Shown one piece after another: positions 9,902-21,256 of a DNA stretch of 64,000 bases. The first letter of the stretch is position 1, and every line of letters begins with the position of its first letter. The stretch lies in contig NZ_BMVB01000011.1 of assembly GCF_014650495.1 (NCBI RefSeq), forward strand, positions 114,420 through 178,419, given 5' to 3'. The notes beneath the pieces were generated by a model. That model did not search any database. It saw only the letters and a list, made by a program, of their open reading frames with translations, and was not told the DNA's origin. Origin of the DNA: Streptomyces cinnamoneus (GTDB lineage: Bacteria > Actinomycetota > Actinomycetes > Streptomycetales > Streptomycetaceae). The position numbers and the translations under genes are program-made.

Positions 9902-11421
9902 GGCCGACGCCAGCTCCGTCCGTCTCGTGCGAGCATCTCGTCCGCCTCTGCCGGACCCCAGGTGCCGGCCGTGTACTGTGAGGGCTTGCCGTGCCGGTCC
10001 CAGTACTCCTCGATCGGGTCGAGGATCTCCCAGGAGAGCTCCACCTCCCGCAGGCGCGGGAAGAGGTTGGCGTCACCGAGCAGCACATCGAGGATGAGCC
10101 GCTCGTACGCCTCGGGGCTGGACTCGGTGAAGGACTCGCCGTAGGCGAAGTCCATCGAGACGTCCCGGACCTCCATCGAGGTGCCCGGCACCTTCGAACC
10201 GAACCGCATGGTGACGCCCTCGTCCGGCTGCACCCGGATGACCAGGGCGTTCTGCCCCAGCTCCTCGGTGGCGGTGTGGTCGAAGGGCGAGTGCGGGGCG
10301 CGCTGGAAGACGACCGCGATCTCGGTGACGCGGCGGCCGAGCCGCTTGCCGGTGCGCAGGTAGAAGGGGACGCCCGCCCAGCGGCGGTTGTCGATCTCCA
10401 GCTTGATCGCGGCGTAGGTGTCGGTCTTGGAGTGGGGGTCGATGCCCTCTTCCTCCAGGTAGCCGACGACCTCCTCGCCGCCCTGCCAGCCGTGTGCGTA
10501 CTGGGCGCGCACGGTCTCCTTGCCGAGGTCCTTGGGCAGCCGGACGGCGCCCAGCACCTTGGTCTTCTCGGCGACCAGCGCGTCCGCGTCGAAGGAGGCG
10601 GGCTCCTCCATGGCGGTCAGCGCCAGCAGCTGCAGCAGGTGGTTCTGGATGACGTCGCGGGCGGCGCCGATGCCGTCGTAGTAGCCGGCGCGGCCGCCGA
10701 TGCCGATGTCCTCGGCCATGGTGATCTGCACGTGGTCGACGTAGGACCGGTTCCAGATCGGCTCGAAGAGGGTGTTGGCGAAGCGCAGCGCCAGGATGTT
10801 CTGGACCGTCTCCTTGCCGAGGTAGTGGTCGATGCGGAAGACCGCCTCGGCCGGGAAGACCTCGTGGACGATCCGGTTGAGCTCCTGTGCGCTCTTCAGG
10901 TCGTGGCCGAAGGGCTTCTCGATGACGGCGCGCCGCCAGGAGTCCTCCTGCTGCTCGGCCAGCCCGTGCTTCTTGAGCTGCTGGACCACCGTGGGGAAGA
11001 ACTTCGGCGGCACGGACAGGTAGAAGGCGAAGTTGCCGCCCGTGCCCTGTGCCTTGTCCAGCTCCTCGATGGTCTTCCTGAGCGTGTCGAAGGCCTCGTC
11101 GTCGTCGAAGTCGCCCTCGACGAAGCGGCAGCCCTGCACCAGCTGCTGCCAGACCTCCTCGCGGAACGGGGTGCGCGCGTGCTGCTTGACCGCGGTGTAC
11201 ACCTCGTGCGCGAAGTCCTCGTCGGCCCACGAGCGCCGCGCGAAGCCGATCAGGGAGAAGCCCGGCGGCAGCAGACCCCGGTTGGCCAGGTCGTACACCG
11301 CCGGCATCAGCTTTTTCCTGGACAAATCGCCCGTGACGCCAAAGATGACCAGGCCCGACGGCCCCGCGATACGCGGGAGCCGTCGGTCCGATGCGTCACG
11401 CAGCGGATTGCTGCTGCTCAA
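9898..11421 (-). CDS. zwf: Glucose-6-phosphate 1-dehydrogenase, TTG start
   Basis: Oxidises glucose 6-phosphate to 6-phosphogluconolactone with NADP+, committing carbon to the pentose-phosphate pathway. IFGVTGDLSRKKL is the dinucleotide motif and RIDHYLGKE carries the catalytic site; 507 aa is normal. The only start giving the family N-terminus (MSSSNPLRDASDRRLPRI) is TTG at 11421. It lies 1 bp after the tal stop and has GGAGG about 8 nt upstream inside the end of tal. This supports an unusual TTG start that keeps translation coupled to tal. Confidence 0.95.
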   Translation of the reverse strand: MSSSNPLRDASDRRLPRIAGPSGLVIFGVTGDLSRKKLMPAVYDLANRGLLPPGFSLIGFARRSWADEDFAHEVYTAVKQHARTPFREEVWQQLVQGCRFVEGDFDDDEAFDTLRKTIEELDKAQGTGGNFAFYLSVPPKFFPTVVQQLKKHGLAEQQEDSWRRAVIEKPFGHDLKSAQELNRIVHEVFPAEAVFRIDHYLGKETVQNILALRFANTLFEPIWNRSYVDHVQITMAEDIGIGGRAGYYDGIGAARDVIQNHLLQLLALTAMEEPASFDADALVAEKTKVLGAVRLPKDLGKETVRAQYAHGWQGGEEVVGYLEEEGIDPHSKTDTYAAIKLEIDNRRWAGVPFYLRTGKRLGRRVTEIAVVFQRAPHSPFDHTATEELGQNALVIRVQPDEGVTMRFGSKVPGTSMEVRDVSMDFAYGESFTESSPEAYERLILDVLLGDANLFPRLREVELSWEILDPIEEYWDRHGKPSQYTAGTWGPAEADEMLARDGRSWRRP

Positions 11422-11422
11422 T

Positions 11423-12538
11423 TCACGCCTCCGGGGCGAGGCGCTTGAGCTCCGCCTCGGTGGACTTCAGAAGGTCGTTCCACGACTGCTCGAACTTGTC
11501 CACGCCCTCGTCCTCCAGCAGCTGGACGACGTCGTCGTAGGAGATGCCCAGCTTGGCGAGCGCGTCGAGCTCGGCCTTGGCCTGCTCGTAGGTGCCGCGC
11601 ACCGTGTCACCGGTGATCTGCCCGTGGTCGGCGGTGGCCTCCAGGGTGGCCTCCGGCATGGTGTTGACCGTGTTCGGGGCGACCAGGTCGTCCACGTACA
11701 GGGTGTCCTTGTAGGCCGGGTCCTTGACACCGGTCGAGGCCCACAGCGCACGCTGCTTGTTGGCGCCGGCCTTCTCCAGGGCGGCCCAGCGGTCCGAGGA
11801 GAAGACCTCCTCGTACGCCTGGTAGGCCAGGCGGGCGTTGGCCAGGGCGGCCTTGCCGCGCAGCGCCTTGGCCTCGTCGGTGCCCAGCGCGTCCAGGCGC
11901 TTGTCGATCTCGGTGTCCACGCGGGACACGAAGAAGGACGCGACCGAGTGGATCAGCGAGAGGTCCAGGCCCGCGGCCTTGGCCTGCTCCAGACCGGTCA
12001 GGTAGGCGTCCATGACCGCACGGTAGCGCTCCAGGGAGAAGATCAGCGTGACGTTGACGCTGATGCCCCGGCCGATGACGTCGGCGATGGCCGGCAGGCC
12101 CGCCTTGGTCGCCGGGATCTTGATGAGGGTGTTCGGGCGGTCCACCAGCCAGGCCAGCTGCTTGGCCTCGGCGACCGTGGCCCGGGTGTCGTGCGCCAGG
12201 CGCGGGTCGACCTCGATGGAGACCCGGCCGTCCTGGCCGTCGGTCGCGTCGAAGACCGGGCGCAGGATGTCGGCGGCGTCGCGGACGTCCGCCGTGGTGA
12301 TCATGCGGATGGCCTCGTCGACGGTGACCTTGCGGGCGGCGAGGTCGGCGAGCTGCTGCTCGTAACCCTCACCGCTGGAGATCGCCTTCTGGAAGATCGA
12401 CGGGTTGGTCGTGACGCCCACGACGTGGCTCTGGTCGATGAGCTCGGCCAGGTTGCCGGACGTGATGCGCTTGCGGGACAGGTCGTCCAGCCAGATCGCG
12501 ACGCCTTCGTCGGAGAGGCGCTTGAGTGCGTCTGTCAT
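11423..12538 (-). CDS. tal: Transaldolase
   Basis: Transfers a dihydroxyacetone unit from sedoheptulose 7-phosphate to glyceraldehyde 3-phosphate in the non-oxidative pentose-phosphate pathway. GVTTNPSIFQKAI near residue 45 and TLIKIPAT, with the Schiff-base lysine, mark the family; 371 aa fits the actinobacterial long form. ATG 12538 has AGGAG at a good distance in the 35-bp gap after tkt. Second gene of the operon. Confidence 0.96.
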   Translation of the reverse strand: MTDALKRLSDEGVAIWLDDLSRKRITSGNLAELIDQSHVVGVTTNPSIFQKAISSGEGYEQQLADLAARKVTVDEAIRMITTADVRDAADILRPVFDATDGQDGRVSIEVDPRLAHDTRATVAEAKQLAWLVDRPNTLIKIPATKAGLPAIADVIGRGISVNVTLIFSLERYRAVMDAYLTGLEQAKAAGLDLSLIHSVASFFVSRVDTEIDKRLDALGTDEAKALRGKAALANARLAYQAYEEVFSSDRWAALEKAGANKQRALWASTGVKDPAYKDTLYVDDLVAPNTVNTMPEATLEATADHGQITGDTVRGTYEQAKAELDALAKLGISYDDVVQLLEDEGVDKFEQSWNDLLKSTEAELKRLAPEA

Positions 12539-12573
12539 GGGGTTTGCATCTCCTACTGGTTGTATACGGGGCG

Positions 12574-14655
<2,082 letters not shown>

Positions 14656-15074
14656 CCTCGGATCAGGGCTCCTCTCCACATGTTCAATCTGCCGGGGGCG
14701 GTATTGCCCGCCACGACGCGGCGCGGTCGAGCCTACCCCCGCTGGGACGCGCATTTTTTCGACGTACAGTCGGGCTCCCTGCCTCTCATTTGAGTGGGCG
14801 GCCCGCGGAACCTCATCCGTATATAAAAGATTCCCGTCACGGCATGACGGCCATGACTCCAGCCTGCCGGGCGACGGGCCCGGGCGCCTCTCGAACGCGA
14901 CCGTTCTGTCGGGTTACGCGCCGTACGATCCGGCGGCGCCGGGCCCCCAACACGACCCCACCCCGGCGGAGGCCGAGCTCACCCCTGCGTCTAGAGTGGC
15001 GTGGTACGCGCAAGCCTTTACCCGGGATTCCCGCCCGGATGCGCTTGCTGGCCTTATCTCTGTCAGGGGTGTGC
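14656..15074. other. Divergent promoter region between tkt and ctaB
   Basis: A 419-bp region without a supported gene. It holds an AT-rich patch (TATATAAAAGATT, 14819-14833 approximately) that stands out in this GC-rich sequence. A small hairpin (CCGTCA/TGACGG, 14834-14850) lies just after it, and a TAGAGT box at 14992-14997 could be a -10 for ctaB. The tkt promoter should be at the left end, but no clear hexamer pair was recognised. Confidence 0.5.
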
Positions 15075-16022
15075 GTGACGGCCGTCGAATCCCGTCCTGC
15101 GGGGGTGCTCGCCGAGAGTCCGGTCCCGGCTCGCCGGCCGCTCGGGGCCCGTGTCAAGGCGTTCGTGGCGCTGACCAAGCCGCGCGTCATCGAGCTGCTG
15201 CTGATGACGACGGTGCCGGTGATGTTCCTCGCGGCCGAGGGGGTCCCGGATCTGTGGCTGGTGCTGGCCACCTGCATCGGCGGATACCTCTCCGCCGGTG
15301 GTGCGGGTGCGTTCAACATGTACTACGACCGTGACATCGACGCGATGATGGACCGTACGTCCCAGCGTCCACTGGTGACGGGCATGGTCTCCCCGGCCGA
15401 GTGCCTGGTCTTCGCCAGCGTGCTGACCGTCGGCTCGACCGTCTGGTTCTGGTATCTGGTCAACCCCCTGTCGGCGATGCTGTCGCTCGGTGCGTCGGTG
15501 TTCTACACCGTCGTCTACACGATGATCCTCAAGCGCCGTACCGCGCAGAACATCGTCTGGGGCGGCATCGCCGGCTGCCTGCCGGTCATCATCGGCTGGT
15601 CCGCGGTGAAGAACGAGGTCTCCTGGGCCTCCCTGATCCTCTTCCTCGTCATCTTCTTCTGGACGCCGCCGCACTACTGGCCGCTGTCGATGAAGGTCAA
15701 GGACGACTACGAGCGCGTGGGCGTGCCCATGCTGCCCGTCGTGGCCGGCAACAAGGCCGTGGCCAAGCAGATCGTCCTCTACAGCTGGGTGATGGTCGCC
15801 GTCTCGCTGCTGCTCACGCCGCTGGGCTACACGGGCTGGTTCTACACGCTCGTCGCCGTGGTGTGCGGCGCGCTGTGGCTGAAGGAGGCGCACGCCCTGC
15901 AGGCCCGCGCCAAGGCCGGCATCACGGGCGCCAAGCTCAAGGAGATGCGCCTGTTCCACTGGTCGATCACCTACGTGTCGCTGCTGTTCACCGCCGTCGC
16001 GATCGACCCGTTCCTGCGCTGA
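15075..16022 (+). CDS. ctaB: Protohaem IX farnesyltransferase (haem O synthase)
   Basis: Membrane UbiA-family prenyltransferase that adds farnesyl to haem B, giving haem O for cytochrome oxidase. It has about nine hydrophobic helices. The Asp-rich motif NMYYDRDIDAMMDRT and the second conserved loop ERVGVPMLPVVAGNKAV are present; 315 aa. The open frame extends upstream and ATG 15039 is possible. GTG 15075, giving MTAVESRPAGVL, has AGGGG in front and fits the family N-terminus. It works with ctaA, 1.5 kb downstream on the opposite strand. A perfect 19-bp hairpin terminates it. Confidence 0.95.
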   Translation: MTAVESRPAGVLAESPVPARRPLGARVKAFVALTKPRVIELLLMTTVPVMFLAAEGVPDLWLVLATCIGGYLSAGGAGAFNMYYDRDIDAMMDRTSQRPLVTGMVSPAECLVFASVLTVGSTVWFWYLVNPLSAMLSLGASVFYTVVYTMILKRRTAQNIVWGGIAGCLPVIIGWSAVKNEVSWASLILFLVIFFWTPPHYWPLSMKVKDDYERVGVPMLPVVAGNKAVAKQIVLYSWVMVAVSLLLTPLGYTGWFYTLVAVVCGALWLKEAHALQARAKAGITGAKLKEMRLFHWSITYVSLLFTAVAIDPFLR

Positions 16023-16035
16023 CGCACCCACGTCG

Positions 16036-16077
16036 GATGGGCGGTGCGGGTGGCCAAAGCCACCCGCACCGCCCATC
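16036..16077 (+). terminator. Terminator after ctaB
   Basis: A perfect 19-bp stem (16036-16054 with 16059-16077) with a 4-nt loop lies 14 bp after the ctaB stop. Confidence 0.85.
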
Positions 16078-16098
16078 GCCGTTTCGGCTACTCGTCGG

Positions 16099-16104
16099 TA
16101 GCAT
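16099..16104 (+). promoter_or_regulatory. -10 box TAGCAT of a probable leaderless transcript
   Basis: TAGCAT ends 7 nt before ATG 16112 and no ribosome-binding site is present. This is the spacing expected if transcription starts at the A of the start codon. Confidence 0.45.
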
Positions 16105-16111
16105 CCTGGCC

Positions 16112-16459
16112 ATGGCAGACGCAGACAACAAGCAGGCAGCGGCCGACCCCAAGCAGGCGGCCCGGCTGGCCAAGCAGATCACCGCCTTCGCCAAGAGCCA
16201 CGGCGGCAGCGCGGAGGGCCAGCTCGCCCACATCGGCCGCGGCACCACCCGCATCGCCCTCGTCGGCGCCAACGGCGAGTGGGGCAACCTCGTGGCCCGC
16301 TCCCACGCGACCGCGCAGCAGGCCGTCGAGCTCGCCGGAATCACCCTCCAGGACGACTTCGACGGCGAGATGGCCGCCAAGGTCCGCACGGGCCCCTACG
16401 AGTGGTCCCGCATGGCCGGCCTGCAGCTCGGCGGCCCCGCCAACCCCGCCGATAACTGA
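16112..16459 (+). CDS. Conserved small actinobacterial protein of unknown function
   Basis: A soluble 115-aa protein I cannot assign to a function. It has a polar Ala/Lys-rich N-terminus, then a compact region with GTTRIALVGANGEWGNLVARSHATAQQAVELAG and a C-terminal GPYEWSRMAGLQLG. There is no signal peptide or membrane segment. It is single between ctaB and the amidohydrolase-like gene. ATG 16112 is chosen because TAGCAT lies 7 nt upstream (a leaderless arrangement) and coding character begins there. It resembles uncharacterised proteins seen in this position in Streptomyces. Confidence 0.8.
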   Translation: MADADNKQAAADPKQAARLAKQITAFAKSHGGSAEGQLAHIGRGTTRIALVGANGEWGNLVARSHATAQQAVELAGITLQDDFDGEMAAKVRTGPYEWSRMAGLQLGGPANPADN

Positions 16460-16535
16460 CGGCCCCCTCGCCCGTTAGAACCACCGGGAGCGGCGCCACG
16501 GCGCCGCGCGGTGGGGACCGGTGAGGGAGGGGCGC

Positions 16536-17594
16536 ATGGACGGCCTGATCGATGACATACCGCCGCTCGTCGACCAGTACAGCCACGGCGCCGTCCACGG
16601 CGACCTCGGGCTCGGGGAGTTCGAGACGCACCTCGCCGAGGCCGCCGGGTCCACCGGACCCGCACCGCCCGGCACCACCTTCTTCGACAGCCGCGCGGGG
16701 CTGGCGGTGCGCCGCTGGTGCCCGCCCCTGCTCGGCCTCGAACCGCTCTGCGCCCCCGTCCGCTATCTGGCCAGGCGCCGCGAGCTGGGCGCCTACCGCG
16801 CGGGGCACCTGCTGCTGCGCGGCGCCGGCATCGGCACCTTCCTGCTGGAGGCGGGCGCACCCGGCGAGCTCACCTCACCGGCCGAGCTGGCCCGCGCCGC
16901 CGACGGCCGCGCCCACGAGGTCGTACGGCTCGAACCGCTCGCCGCGCGCATCGCCGACACCTCCGGCGGCCCGGACGCCTTCCTGGCCCGCACGGCCGAA
17001 GCGCTCTACGCGGCCGCCCGCACCGCCACGGCCTTCGCCTCCGGCGCCACCTTCTGCGACGACACCCCGCCCGCGGCCGCCGAGGTGCGCGAGGCGGCGG
17101 GACGCTGGCTGCGCGTGCGCCGCACGGGCGACGGGCCCACCGATCCGCTGCTCGCCCAGCACCTGGTGTGGAGCGCGGTCGCCACGGGCCTGCCCGCCCA
17201 GCTGCACTGCCCCGACCCGCAGCGGCTGACGGGCTTCCTGCGGGCCACCGCGAGCAGCGGCGTGGACCTGGTGCTGCTGCCCGACCCCTGGCACCGCCGG
17301 CAGGCGGCCCAGCTGGCCGCCGCCTTCCCGCACGTCTACGCGGACGTCGGCGCCCGACCGGAGGAGACGCTGCGCGAGGCACCGTTCGGCAAGCTGCTGT
17401 TCTCCACGGGTGCGCGCGGGCTCGCGGAGCTCTACGTGGTGGCCGCCCGGCTGTTCGTACGGGCCATGGAACGGCTCATGGGCGACTGGGTCGCCGACGG
17501 CTGGTGCCGGGCGGCCGAGGCGGGGCGCATCGCCTCGCTGGTGGCCGCCGGCACCGCCCGCAGGGTCTACCGGCTGGACGCCGCCGCAGGCTGA
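16536..17594 (+). CDS. Amidohydrolase-like (FluG-type TIM barrel) protein with altered metal site
   Basis: A 352-aa protein with the layout of amidohydrolase_2/FluG enzymes: an N-terminal LVDQYSHG strand, an RRWC...PLLGLEP region, GLPAQLHC in the middle and KLLFSTGARG near the end. In active relatives the first motif is DxHxH and the last carries a catalytic Asp. Here the first His is Tyr and the Asp position is Gly, so catalysis is doubtful. ATG 16536 is preferred over GTG 16521 because GGGAGGGGC precedes it. Its end overlaps convergent ctaA by 28 bp. The role is unknown; the location beside ctaA/ctaB is conserved as I recall it. Confidence 0.75.
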   Translation: MDGLIDDIPPLVDQYSHGAVHGDLGLGEFETHLAEAAGSTGPAPPGTTFFDSRAGLAVRRWCPPLLGLEPLCAPVRYLARRRELGAYRAGHLLLRGAGIGTFLLEAGAPGELTSPAELARAADGRAHEVVRLEPLAARIADTSGGPDAFLARTAEALYAAARTATAFASGATFCDDTPPAAAEVREAAGRWLRVRRTGDGPTDPLLAQHLVWSAVATGLPAQLHCPDPQRLTGFLRATASSGVDLVLLPDPWHRRQAAQLAAAFPHVYADVGARPEETLREAPFGKLLFSTGARGLAELYVVAARLFVRAMERLMGDWVADGWCRAAEAGRIASLVAAGTARRVYRLDAAAG

Positions 17595-18574
17595 CCGACG
17601 GCAGGCGCCTCGTGCCCGCCCGACGGCGCGGGCACGGTCGCCGCCTCGCCGCGCTCGCGCAGCGCCAGGAAGACCCGCAGCACCGCGATCCACACCAGGC
17701 AGGAGCCGAACATGTGGGTGCCGACGACGAACTCGGGCGAGTCGTTGAAGTACTGCACGTAGCCGACCAGGCCCTGGAGCATCAGCACGGCGAAGAGCTC
17801 GGCCGTGCGGCGGCGCGGGGCGGCGGGCGCGTTCACGGCCCGCAGCACGAACCACAGGGCCACCGTGAGACCGACGACGATGTAGACGAAGTCGACGTGC
17901 AGCTGGGTGATCTCCCGCCAGTTCAGCGGGATGCGGTGCACGTCCTTGGCGGCGTCGCCCGCGTGCCGGCCGGAGCCGGTCACCACGGTGCCGATCACGA
18001 TCAGCAGGGCGCTCGTGACGACCAGCACCCACGTCAGCTGGCGCACCGGCACGGCCACCAGGTCGCGCGGCTCGGCATCCCCCTCGCGGGAGCGCTGCCA
18101 CATCACCACCGCGACCGTCAGGAGCGCGGTGGACAGCAGGAAGTGGGCGCTGACGATGTACGGGTTGAGGCCCGTCAGCACCGTGATGCCGCCGACCACG
18201 GCGTTGCCCATGACGATCCAGAACTGCGCCCAGCCCAGCCGGGTGAGGCTGTGGCGGCGGGGGACCGCCGAACGGGCCGCGACGATCGTCAGGCCGATGA
18301 CCGCGCACAGCACGTACGTCAGCATGCGGTTGCCGAACTCGATGATGCCGTTGATGCCCATGGCGGGCGTCGGCGTCAGGCTCTCCTCGGTGCAGGTGGG
18401 CCACGTCGGGCACCCGAGCCCCGACTGGGTGAGCCGGACCGCCCCACCCGTCACGACGATGACCACGGCCATGACGACGCAGGCCAGCGCGGCCCGCTCG
18501 ACGAAGCGGGCGGAGGGCTGCCAGCGGTCGGCGACCATCTGGAGGGGGTTCAGCGTTCTGGGCACGGGAGCCAT
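17567..18574 (-). CDS. ctaA: Haem A synthase (COX15/CtaA family)
   Basis: Membrane haem O monooxygenase that forms haem A for the aa3 cytochrome oxidase, acting after CtaB. It has about eight hydrophobic helices. TGGAVRLTQSGLGCPTWPTC holds the characteristic cysteine pair in the first extracytoplasmic loop. IIEFGNRML, AHFLLST and LHVDFVYI contain the haem-ligand histidine regions. The length is 335 aa from ATG 18574; ATG 18595 would add 7 residues and cannot be excluded, as neither has a clear ribosome-binding site. The 3' end overlaps the convergent neighbour by 28 bp. Confidence 0.93.
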   Translation of the reverse strand: MAPVPRTLNPLQMVADRWQPSARFVERAALACVVMAVVIVVTGGAVRLTQSGLGCPTWPTCTEESLTPTPAMGINGIIEFGNRMLTYVLCAVIGLTIVAARSAVPRRHSLTRLGWAQFWIVMGNAVVGGITVLTGLNPYIVSAHFLLSTALLTVAVVMWQRSREGDAEPRDLVAVPVRQLTWVLVVTSALLIVIGTVVTGSGRHAGDAAKDVHRIPLNWREITQLHVDFVYIVVGLTVALWFVLRAVNAPAAPRRRTAELFAVLMLQGLVGYVQYFNDSPEFVVGTHMFGSCLVWIAVLRVFLALRERGEAATVPAPSGGHEAPAVGQPAAASSR

Positions 18575-18646
18575 CGTAAGGGCCCGCTTGTGCACGGATT
18601 CACGAGGGGGGTGCGTGGCGGTTTGCCCGCCGGCGAACGAGCGTGA

Positions 18647-19425
18647 TCACTCCCAGCGGAAGAAGCGGGCCGCCGCGCCCAGCCCCAGCGCCGCCCACGC
18701 GGCCAGGAGGCCCAGGTCGGCCCAGGGCATGCCCGCGCCCTCCTGCAGGACGTCCCGCAGGCCGCCGGAGAGCGCCGAGATGGGCAGCAGCTCCAGTGCG
18801 GCCCGGACCGTGCCCGGGAACTTCTCCAGCGGCACGATGACCCCGCCGCCGACCAGCAGCAGCAGGAAGACGAGGTTGGCCGCGGCCAGCGTCGCCTCCG
18901 CCCGGAGCGTGCCCGCCATCAGCAGGCCCAGTCCGGAGAACGCGGCCGTGCCCAGGACCAGCAGCAGGAGGACGGCCAGCGGGTTGCCGTGCGGCGACCA
19001 GCCGAGCGCGAAGGCGATCACGGTCAGCAGCACGATCTGCAGGACCTCGGTGACCAGCACCGAGCAGGTCTTCGCCGTCATCAGCGCCCAGCGCGGCAGC
19101 GGGGAGGCGCCGAGCCGCTTGAGCACCCCGTAGCGGCGCTCGAAGCCGGTGGCGATGGCCTGGCCGGTGAACGCGGTCGACATCACCGCCAGCGCCAGCA
19201 CGCCGGGCGCAAGGAAGTCGACGGCCCTGCCCTCGCCCGTGTCCACGATGTCGACGGCGCTGAACAGCACCAGCAGGAGCGTGGGGATGACCACGGTGAG
19301 CAGCAGCTGCTCACCGTTGCGCAGCAGCATGCGGGTCTCCAGAGCGGCCTGCGCCCGGATCATCCGGCCGAGGGGGGCGGCGCCGGGCCGCGGGGTGAAC
19401 GTGCCGGTGACGGCCGTTTCGGCGC

Positions 19426-19429
<4 letters not shown>
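18647..19429 (-). CDS. ABC-2 type transporter permease
   Basis: Membrane subunit of an exporter paired with the ATPase encoded just upstream. The 260-aa product has six hydrophobic segments beginning about residue 40 (LLLTVVIPTLLLVLFSAV). It has the ABC-2 pattern, including FERRYGVLKRLGASPL in the cytoplasmic loop and FPGTVRAALELLPISAL near the end. ATG 19429 overlaps the ATPase stop by 4 bp. The substrate is unknown; related pairs export drugs or lipids. Confidence 0.9.
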
Positions 19430-20352
<923 letters not shown>

Positions 20353-20394
20353 GCCCGGAAGTGTACGAAGCGCGGGGGTGTGCGTGGCCCGCCG

Positions 20395-20417
20395 GGGTCA
20401 GGGTTAGGTGACCCTAA
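20395..20417. promoter_or_regulatory. Overlapping palindromes in the ABC exporter/suf divergent region
   Basis: GGGTCA-N8-TGACCC (20395-20414) overlaps TTAGG-N4-CCTAA (20404-20417). GTGATC then occurs twice, 20 bp apart (20418 and 20438). The set lies 72 bp before the regulator start and 43 bp before the ABC ATPase start. It is a candidate operator, possibly for the SufR-like regulator itself. Confidence 0.45.
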
Positions 20418-20488
20418 GTGATCAAAGCCACCGTTACGTGATCCGTCCGCGCTTGTCGCGCCTCCGGCAATTACGCAACAATGGTGTT

Positions 20489-21256
20489 GTGAAATACGCG
20501 GGCGAAGCTCCACAGAGCCCCGTGGCCGAGCCGGCCACCGGGACGGGATCGCGCGTACCCGCAGGCCATGACGAGCTGCTCGGCACCCGCAACCGCGTCG
20601 CCCGGTCCATCCTCGACCACGGTCCGTCCACCGCCGCCGAGCTGGCCGAGCGCCTGGAGCTGACCCAGGCGGCCGTCCGCCGCCACCTCGACGCCCTCGT
20701 CGCCGAGGGTGTCGTCGAGCCCCGCGAGAAGCGCGTCTACGGCGCCCGGGCCCGGGGCCGTCCCGCCAAGGTCTTCGCCCTGACCGACTGCGGCCGGGAC
20801 GCCTTCGACCAGGCGTACGACCAGCTCGCCCGGGACGCCCTGCGCTGGATCGCCCAGTCCGCGGGCGGCGGCGAGATGGGCGACGCCGCGGTCGCGGCCT
20901 TCGCCCGCGCCCGGATGGCCGCACAGGCCGAGGGGTACCGCGAGGCCCTGGCGGCCGTTGCGCCGGAGGACCGCGCGGAGGCCCTCGCCCGGGCATTGAC
21001 CGCGGACGGGTACGCTGCTACGGCGCGTAGCGCGCCGGTCGGCGAACAGCTTTGCCAGCACCACTGCCCGGTCGCCCATGTCGCCGAGCAGTTCCCGCAG
21101 CTGTGCGAGGCGGAGACGGAAGTCTTCTCCCGCCTGCTCGGGACGCATGTGCAGCGTCTCGCCACCATCGCCCACGGTGACGGTGTGTGCACGACGTTCA
21201 TCCCCAAGAAGACCACCACTGCATCCACCAGCACGGCCGGGAGGAACCCCGCATGA
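20489..21256 (+). CDS. sufR: SufR-like Fe-S cluster transcriptional regulator
   Basis: Probable iron-sulfur-sensing repressor or regulator of the suf operon that it opens. An N-terminal winged helix is present: GPSTAAELAERLELTQAAVRRHL is the helix-turn-helix and RGRPAKVFAL the wing. The C-terminal part contains CQHHCPVAH, a further Cys in QLCEAE and a last Cys in DGVCTTF, the kind of spaced cysteines used as Fe-S ligands in SufR. GTG 20489 gives MKYAGEAPQ and 255 aa; the frame is open upstream. Its stop overlaps sufB by 4 bp. Confidence 0.88.
   Translation: MKYAGEAPQSPVAEPATGTGSRVPAGHDELLGTRNRVARSILDHGPSTAAELAERLELTQAAVRRHLDALVAEGVVEPREKRVYGARARGRPAKVFALTDCGRDAFDQAYDQLARDALRWIAQSAGGGEMGDAAVAAFARARMAAQAEGYREALAAVAPEDRAEALARALTADGYAATARSAPVGEQLCQHHCPVAHVAEQFPQLCEAETEVFSRLLGTHVQRLATIAHGDGVCTTFIPKKTTTASTSTAGRNPA

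Noticed and set aside
8829..10088. Upstream extension of pgl through opcA
   Set aside because: OpcA is clearly encoded in another frame; the GTGA overlap defines the pgl start.
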